Source: Erpobdella octoculata
Taxonomy: Eukaryota > Annelida > Clitellata > Hirudinida > Erpobdellidae
Reading direction: 5' to 3'
Assembly: GCA_963978895.1 (NCBI GenBank)
Contig: OZ022239.1
Span: 18,739,707-18,803,706 of the forward strand
Length of the DNA: 64,000 nucleotides
Positions 57,824-64,000 of this stretch are shown in pieces. The notes under the pieces are model-generated. The model did no database searches and was not told the DNA's origin. It saw only the letters and a program-made list of their open reading frames with translations. The number at the start of each line of letters is the position of its first letter. The stretch's first letter is position 1. The position numbers and the translations under genes were made by a program.

Positions 57824-60800
57824 ATGGAGCCTTCCATTGATGTTGTGCTACAAGCACTGCACTCACTGTACCGTGTATCCGATAATGAAGCTAAAGAAAA
57901 AGCTTCAAAATGGCTTATGGACGTGCAAAAATCGGTAAAGTTTTTAATACTCTTACTATACATATTTGTACAATCTTTTATTTAGCTTACAATTTAATTT
58001 TTGTTTGTGTGTGTGTGTCTTTCTCTGTATGCAAATCTTGCAAGTCAATTTAAGTCAAGTAAAATTTGACCAGCTTTTTGACTAGCTAGGAAGCTGAAAC
58101 TTTCAGCATTGGATGACAATACATGATTCAATTAAAAAAATAGTTTGTGTTGAAAAACTAGTTTTTTCCTTTACTTGTTTGTTGAAGGTTCACTTTAGTT
58201 GCACACCACTTTTTTCTGCTTAAAAGGCTCAGAAAATGTGGCAGCACTTACAGACTTATATTTAATAAGTCAGCAAATATTTGACCAGAAATAAGAAAAA
58301 AACAAGGTTCATTGTAAATATCGAAACGTTCAAAAACGATAAAAAGTACCCTTTGACTCTGTACATTATAAAAATGGCAGTGCAACGGGTGTGACTAAAT
58401 ACCCCATCAGTGTAGTGGAGTTGTTTTGAAGTCAGTTAGTTGCATCAACCTTCTCTGCTTATCTCACTGTTTGTTTTTATTATTTCTGTTGAATAAAAAG
58501 ATTGATTCACATTTTTCAGAAATCAATTTGATAATAATGCTCTTTTAAATAAATGATTTACAATTTTTCTCTAAAAATAAGTAAAAATAAATGTAAAGAT
58601 ATGCAGATTTCTAATCCACAAACCTTGGTTCAGACGACAAGCTAGTCATAGAAAATTTGATGTACAGCTGTGAATATGCCATAACTGTTTTCTGTTCACG
58701 CCATTTGCGAGAAAATGTCATACGTAGGCTAGATGAAGTTGTTGGAAACAGTTCTCAGCTTTGTAGGTCTTTGTACGAGGCCATTTTTGGTGAATCAGTT
58801 GTAATATCATTGGGAAACTTAATCAACTTTTATGCTGCTGTTGACTAAATAAAAATATCAGCAGGCATTTTGTCTAAAAGTGTCGTAAGCATTCCAGTTC
58901 TGATGCGGTATTTAGTTACACCAAGTGCAACTTAGCTAAAGTGAAACGTTACATTATTTTAAAGTAATTTTTATGGTAAACCATAGAATCCGAGGTACAG
59001 ACAAAATAGACGTGACTGATAGTTTGATTAAGTGGTATTAGTCTTAGTATAAAGCTAGGCAACCCTACAAAAATTTCAGTTTTTTTTTTTTTGCATAAAT
59101 TTATTAAAGTTTATAATGAAAGAAAATTTTCATTATATGACCTATATTTGAAGAGATATGATTATTTTTACTATATGACCTTTATTTGCATCATGCATGT
59201 AGAGCCATGATGCTTATAGAAGAGGGACCAATTAGCTTTAAAAGTCAATTAGTTTAGTTGTTTTCTGTGAAGCATGTAAAAATTCAGCACAGCTGGATTT
59301 TGTAAGTAGCAGTCTGTGAATATAAACATTGATTGGTTAATTTGTTATAAGCACTAGGACATATTAATTAGATTTATTTAGTCAACTGAAACATGTCAGA
59401 AATAAGTAAATATTAAAATTTAATTAGGTTGGAGCCTGGAATATTGCCGATCAACTTTTACATTTAAATAAAGATGAAGAATCAAGCTATTTTGCTGCTC
59501 AGACCATAAGGACAAAGGTAATTTTGATTCAATTAATTAATTGGAATTTGATATACATTATTGTTAAGGTTGCATAAGTGTATTGGCTTTAGAGATTTTT
59601 GATTAAATTTTGAGATGCTGTTTTACGTGGTACTTTTTGGTTTGTTTCAGATTCAATTCTCATTTCACGAACTCCATGCTGAAAACTATGAAGTAATTTT
59701 TTTTAACTCCACTGAGCCTATTTTTAAACAATAAATTTAAGCTTTTGCTATAAATTCAGGCATTGTGTTCATCACTAATGACCCACTGTCGAAACATTGG
59801 AAAAGATACGAAACATACAATTGTTGTTCAGGTATTCATTGATACTAACTTGTTTGCCTAGGAATCATTTTTTATTTATTTCTTTTCATTTATTTTGTTA
59901 TTTATTTATTTCTTTCTTATTATTTATTAGTTCTGTTGTTATGTGTTGTGTAAGAAAAAATTGACATTTGACAGTTTTTTTATAGTAAACAAATATGAAT
60001 GAATTCTAAAATAATATACAAATATAAATGAATTTTAAAATGAAGTACAAATATGAATAAATTTTGCCTAGGAATCATTTTTTTTATTTATATTCATTTA
60101 TTTTGTTATTTATTTATTTATTTATTTCTTGTTATTTATTAGTTTTGTTGTTATGTGTTGTGTAAGAAAAAAATTGAGTTTTTTTATAATAAACAAATAT
60201 GAATGAATTTTAAAATGCAGTACAAATATTAATGAATTTTAAAATGCAGTACAAATATGAATGAATTTTAACATGAAGTACAAATATTTATTTAACCTTT
60301 TTTTTTTACAAACTTTATTTATCTTGTCTTCAGCTTTCCCTTGCACTGGCTGATTTGGCTCTGAGAGTTGGTACATGGAAGAATGCAATGAGAGGCTTAA
60401 TCCAGGAGTAAGTCACATGAACTGTTTGTATTTTTCTTTCCATTGTATTGATGAGTAGGGACTGGCCAAAGTGACATTTTTGTTGAATTCCGAAGAGTTC
60501 CGAATAACTTCCATTGAAGCAGAAATAGTGGGACCGCTGAAGTTGTAAAAATACGAAACAAGGCACTGACAAAATTGAATAAACCAATTATTACTACGAA
60601 TGTATAATTTATTAAAATATAAATAAATTAGAATAGATGTAAAAAGTAAATAGTAAATAATAAGTAGTTTAAATAGACTACTTCAAGGGGTTTGCTGCTA
60701 TCGTCATCATCACCTTCTATTTTCTATTCGTTCAATTTGGAAAATAGCCAATCTCGTTTACTAATTTATTAAAACTCCACCGTGACCAGTAAATATAGTT

Positions 60801-62430
60801 CATATGCTCACCTGTGTACTGGGCATTCCCAATTTCAGTTGGTATGGTGGACAGGAGATCAAATTTCAAATTAGATAACAAAGACACTTGTTTCTTGTTT
60901 TTTTTATCACAATATATGTCAAAATAATTGCAAATTCAGCAAGTTTAAAATTTTTCCGAAAGACTGTCGTAAAGGACTTGATTTTTTCAATTATTTGGCT
61001 TTGGCCACGGTATGACGTGGAAGTCCGAATAGTTTCGAATGTATAAACTTCGGGCCAAGTTGAAGTTCGGCCAGTCCCTATTGATTAGTTGTATGTCTGC
61101 ATGTTCTTTCCATTGTATCGATGAGTTGTATGTTTACGTGTTCTTTCATTGTATTGATGAATTGTATGTATTCCTAGTTATTTTGTATGTGCTGCATTCC
61201 TTGTGTTGATTTTTACACATTTATGACCAAGACGTCTGACACTCATAATTTTTTATTTTTTTTTTAATTGTACTTTTTGTATTTTGTTATAACTTAATTA
61301 TTAATCTAAGGTAATAATTTTTTTTACTATCTTGAAGATTTTCTCCAAATGAAGATCACTGGAATTTCCTTTTAGAGATTTTAAAAGTTTTTCCTGAAGA
61401 AGTAAATTTTAATTATTTCCTCCAAACAATTTTTTAATGTTTGGTTTTTCTAGTAAGAGACCATTCAAAAAAGGAGTTCTTTGATTGGTTGAGTGTGAAT
61501 TATTATTTATTCATTGTTATCTACCTACCAGGTAAACTGCAGACAATTGAAACTTGGTGAAAACAGAAGAAATGAAATTTATTTTGAAATGAGAGAAGAT
61601 GCTCCAGTTTTTGTTGAGTTTCTTGTACGTGTTTTTCAGGTATTAGTTCAAGTTCACGTTTTCTTACTCATAATAATATTTAATAATTTTTGTTATTATT
61701 TAAGTTGCTACTGTATAATCTATTTAGTTCTATTGAGTGTTATTAAGTTATTGAATTTTTATTTGTTTTATTTTATTTAACACTATTTATTACAATTAAA
61801 TTTGTTTGTTTAAATGTTCCATTTAGTAATGTTTAAGGAGTTTATTTTCTTAGTTTTATTTAACAGTTTTAATACACTTTTTCATTCAAATTTAATTTCA
61901 TTCTAATTAAGAAGGGCTGCAGATTAATCTGTTAAATAATGTGTCAATAATTTTTTTAGTGAAATATTCAACTTGTTAAATTTTTCAATCCTTTATATTA
62001 ACTTCGCCTTTCTGTCTGTTTGAACACAAACCCATTTCCCGTCATCCAATCGATCTGATATTTGGTACATAGACTCGTGAGGACCAAACATTAGTTTTGA
62101 GATGGTCATGCTAAAAAAATTCTTTTAATCCTTCTATTTGAATGCTCAGCTTAAAAAATCTATGCATCATTACATCATTGTTTATTTCATTGAAAGACAA
62201 CAAATTTTGAATTCCACTTTCAACCATTTTACGTATTCCTATCGATAAGTTTTTCACATCGATTCGATAATTCATATATATTAGGATTTTTTATTTAAAA
62301 TGGAATATTGTTTTTATACCAATTTTATTTAAATTATTGATTATTAGATTTTCTTTTCATGATTGCAATTATTAATTTTACACTAAAATTATTTTTTCTT
62401 TTATATAGTATTTAGAATACTGTATTCCAT

Positions 62431-62465
<35 letters not shown>

Positions 62466-64000
62466 CTTGATAAAAAATATTTGCATTAAATTGGTATCTT
62501 TCTATTTCAAATAAATAAAGGATTTTTAATAAACGAAGTTTTTTATGATTCACTTGTTATACTGTCTTAATTAGTTATTATTCATTTATTTTTTTATTAT
62601 TGTGAAATATTAAATATTCAGACAACTATTTTCTGAATAATCATAATTTTCTTTGCAATTACTATAGTTTTCTGCTGCGAAAAAAGTTTAGAGCAGACCA
62701 AAATTGTGACCATCAAAAGAATTTGTTACCGAGATAGTTTTAAAATGCTTATCTTTTCTTTAAATATATTTTTATCTCCTAAATAAGAATTCTTCCAAAC
62801 TGCACCAACAGGCTAATTTATTTCACGAGGGAGAAGTTGGCTGCGCAGCTGGATCCCCGAACTATAGTGCAAAAAAAAGTTCGTGCATTGGGGTTGTGCT
62901 ATAGATCGTTGGAAAGGTATTTAAACAAGAAATATAATGGTGTAAAATAAATTTAATATTGCAAAAAATAAAAAAGTTATAGGCGAAAAACCGTCGCCGT
63001 CCCTATGTAAATGTATGGAGACGATTGTTCATACCCTGATCTATATTTTGCTTTATACCTTTTTTATTTGTTGGACTATTTTTTAAAAATTAGTTTCTAT
63101 GTTTAGCTAATATATTTGTCTTTCTAATGCATTAAGCTAGAACCCCAATGCAGTCGAAAATATTAATCTACATGGCTCCAAACGCAAGTGAAAAATCGTC
63201 TCCATACATTTACATAGGGACGATTTTTCACTTGCGTTTGGAGCCATGTAGATTAATATTTTCGACTGCATTGGGGTTCTAGCTTAATGCATTAGAAAGA
63301 CAAATATATTAGCTAAACATAGAAACTAATTTTTAAAAAATAGTCCAACAAATAAAAAAGGTATAAAGCAAAATATAGATCAGGGTATGAACAATCGTCT
63401 CCATACATTTACATAGGGACGGCGACGGTTTTTCGCCTATAACTTTTTTATTTTTTGCAATATTAAATTTATTTTTACATCATTATATTTCTTTTTTAAT
63501 GACCTTTCCAACGATCTATAGCACAACCCCAATGCACGAACTTGTTTTTGCACTATAGTTCGGGGATCCAGCTGCGCAGCCAACTTCTGCCTCATATTTG
63601 TTTCAACAACTGGCTAAATGTGAAATTGATGGATAAAAACAAAATGTTACTAAACTGTCATTATGTTTAAAAATACAGTTGTTTTTAAATGAAATGTAAT
63701 TATTTTAAATTATTTGACAAATTGTTAACCCAGATGAAAAATTAATTTGATGAATGATCCTGATTAAAAATTTCAAGCAATCTGCAGCTTTAACATTAAT
63801 TTTATCAATTTATTAGCAGAATTTTAGACTCTTTTTTAATGAATGACAGTTTTTTCATTTGCTTTTTTTTTCTCCCATTGCAATCAAGACAAAGGTAGTT
63901 GATGCAAAGCAAAACAATATGATGATCTTGTCACGTGTCTTCGAGTGTCTTTCAAGCTGGCTGGTCGTTTATGCCATACCGGAGCAAGTTCTCCTGTCAT
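57824..64000 (+). CDS. TNPO3: Transportin-3 (importin-13 family), exons 1-8, cut by window edge
   Basis: Exons 57824-57934, 59428-59517, 59651-59692, 59760-59831, 60334-60407, 61338-61401, 61532-61639, 63889-64000+; frame kept at every junction. The importin-beta superfamily receptor carries SR-rich splicing proteins into the nucleus. Visible family blocks: KWLMDVQKS/VGAWNIADQLL, ESSYFAAQTIRTKIQFSFHE, the helix LSLALADLALRVGTWKNAM, WNFLLEILKVFPEEVNCRQL, LGENRRNEIYFEM, and MMILSRVFECLSSWL. These form the first HEAT repeats (about 224 of some 920 residues), including the N-terminal region that binds RanGTP in this family. The start at 57824 gives MEPSIDVVLQALHSLYRVSD. The rest lies beyond the window. 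Confidence 0.95.
57995..58150. repeat. Copy of sequence found inside the hAT MITE at 55451-56812
   Basis: TTTGTGTGTGTGTGTCTTTC, TGCAAATCTTGCAAGT, ACTAGCTAGGAAG and TGAAACTTTCAGCA also occur in this order at about 55998-56095. Confidence 0.65.
58188..58950 (+). mobile_element. MULE-type fragment in TNPO3 intron 1
   Basis: A frame at 58657-58848 reads CSRHLRENVIRRLDEVVGNS followed by YEAIFGES. That resembles the C-x-R-H-L-x-x-N ... I-F-G stretch of MULE-type transposases. GTTCACTTTAG near 58191 and CTAAAGTGAAAC near 58937 could be terminal inverted repeats, and GTGTGACTAAATACC (58390) is mirrored by GGTATTTAGTTACACC (58908). Boundaries uncertain. Confidence 0.5.
59850..60290. repeat. Local tandem duplication of about 200 bp in TNPO3 intron 4
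   Basis: GCCTAGGAATCATTTTTT, TTATTTATTTCTT, TTGTTGTTATGTGTTGTGTA and AATATGAATGAATTTTAAAA appear twice in order (from about 59855 and from about 60065), with differences. Confidence 0.8.
61640..62826. other. First part of TNPO3 intron 7
   Basis: AT-rich, no coding sequence. A short (TA)n at 62436-62461. The stretch near 62010-62090 (TTTCCCGTCATCCAATCGAT) is less AT-rich and may be repeat-derived. Confidence 0.4.
62827..63593. mobile_element. Near-perfect 767-bp palindrome (foldback MITE) in TNPO3 intron 7
   Basis: Ends GAGG(G/C)AGAAGTTGGCTGCG are inverted copies. Arms of about 370 bp match almost base for base, with a 19-base centre near 63210 (TCCATACATTTACATAGGG). That centre word also occurs in both arms (near 63000 and 63405). 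No coding capacity. Flanks TTTCAC / ATATTTG show no clear duplication. Confidence 0.9.

Overview
The window looks like a piece of an AT-rich, intron-rich and transposon-rich genome of an invertebrate animal. Four host genes are readable as spliced models on the + strand, with GT-AG introns: an Ikaros/Hunchback-type C2H2 zinc-finger gene (coding exon 9174-11300), a secreted PAN + FN2-like + fibrinogen-domain protein (12529-19970), a small two-pass membrane protein resembling TMEM200 (34365-35294) and the LCB1/SPTLC1 subunit of serine palmitoyltransferase (46959-52527). A fifth, transportin-3/TNPO3, starts at 57824 and runs off the right edge. The Ikaros-type terminal finger pair and the fibrinogen-domain protein would suit a non-vertebrate deuterostome such as a tunicate. 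That placement is a weak inference; I cannot name the species.

Layout. 1-6124: tail of a Ty3/gypsy pol, long (TA)n tracts, two Penelope-like (PLE) head fragments around a hAT-like element, and a perfect-looking hammerhead ribozyme on the - strand. 6125-9121: a young Ty1/copia element with identical 187-bp LTRs whose RT/RNase H has been deleted, lying 13 nt upstream of the zinc-finger exon's splice acceptor. 9137-11363: zinc-finger exon and poly(A) signal. 12.5-20.1 kb: fibrinogen-domain gene, with a 1.67-kb DNA transposon and a palindromic element in its introns. 20.4-29.7 kb: repeat island with a Helitron pair, a large PLE split by a Tol2-like hAT, an Ac-like hAT containing a small MULE-type element, a non-autonomous LTR element with a SAP-domain gag, and a third hAT-like element. 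31-34 kb: LINE fragment and a hAT with transposase remains. 34.4-35.3 kb: TMEM200-like gene. 36-42.2 kb: MULE and LTR remnants, two families of Helitron-like elements and minisatellites. 43637-45718: a foldback element whose left arm is a 182-bp tandem array. 47-52.5 kb: SPTLC1. 53.4-57.35 kb: an RTE-like LINE split by a second LINE and by two hAT copies, each hAT with a perfect 8-bp target duplication. 57.8-64 kb: TNPO3 exons 1-8, with a MULE fragment in intron 1 and a 767-bp palindrome in intron 7.

The host genes are unrelated in function (transcription, secreted recognition, membrane protein, sphingolipid synthesis, nuclear import) and show no operon-like link. Most of the novelty is in the mobile elements: PLE ribozymes and a repeated PLE C-terminal extension, the foldback array, hAT elements with telomere-like (GGGTTC) subterminal arrays, Helitrons with an 18-bp coding-like repeat, and nested insertions that can be dated against each other. 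All claims come from reading the sequence by eye; no database search was run.
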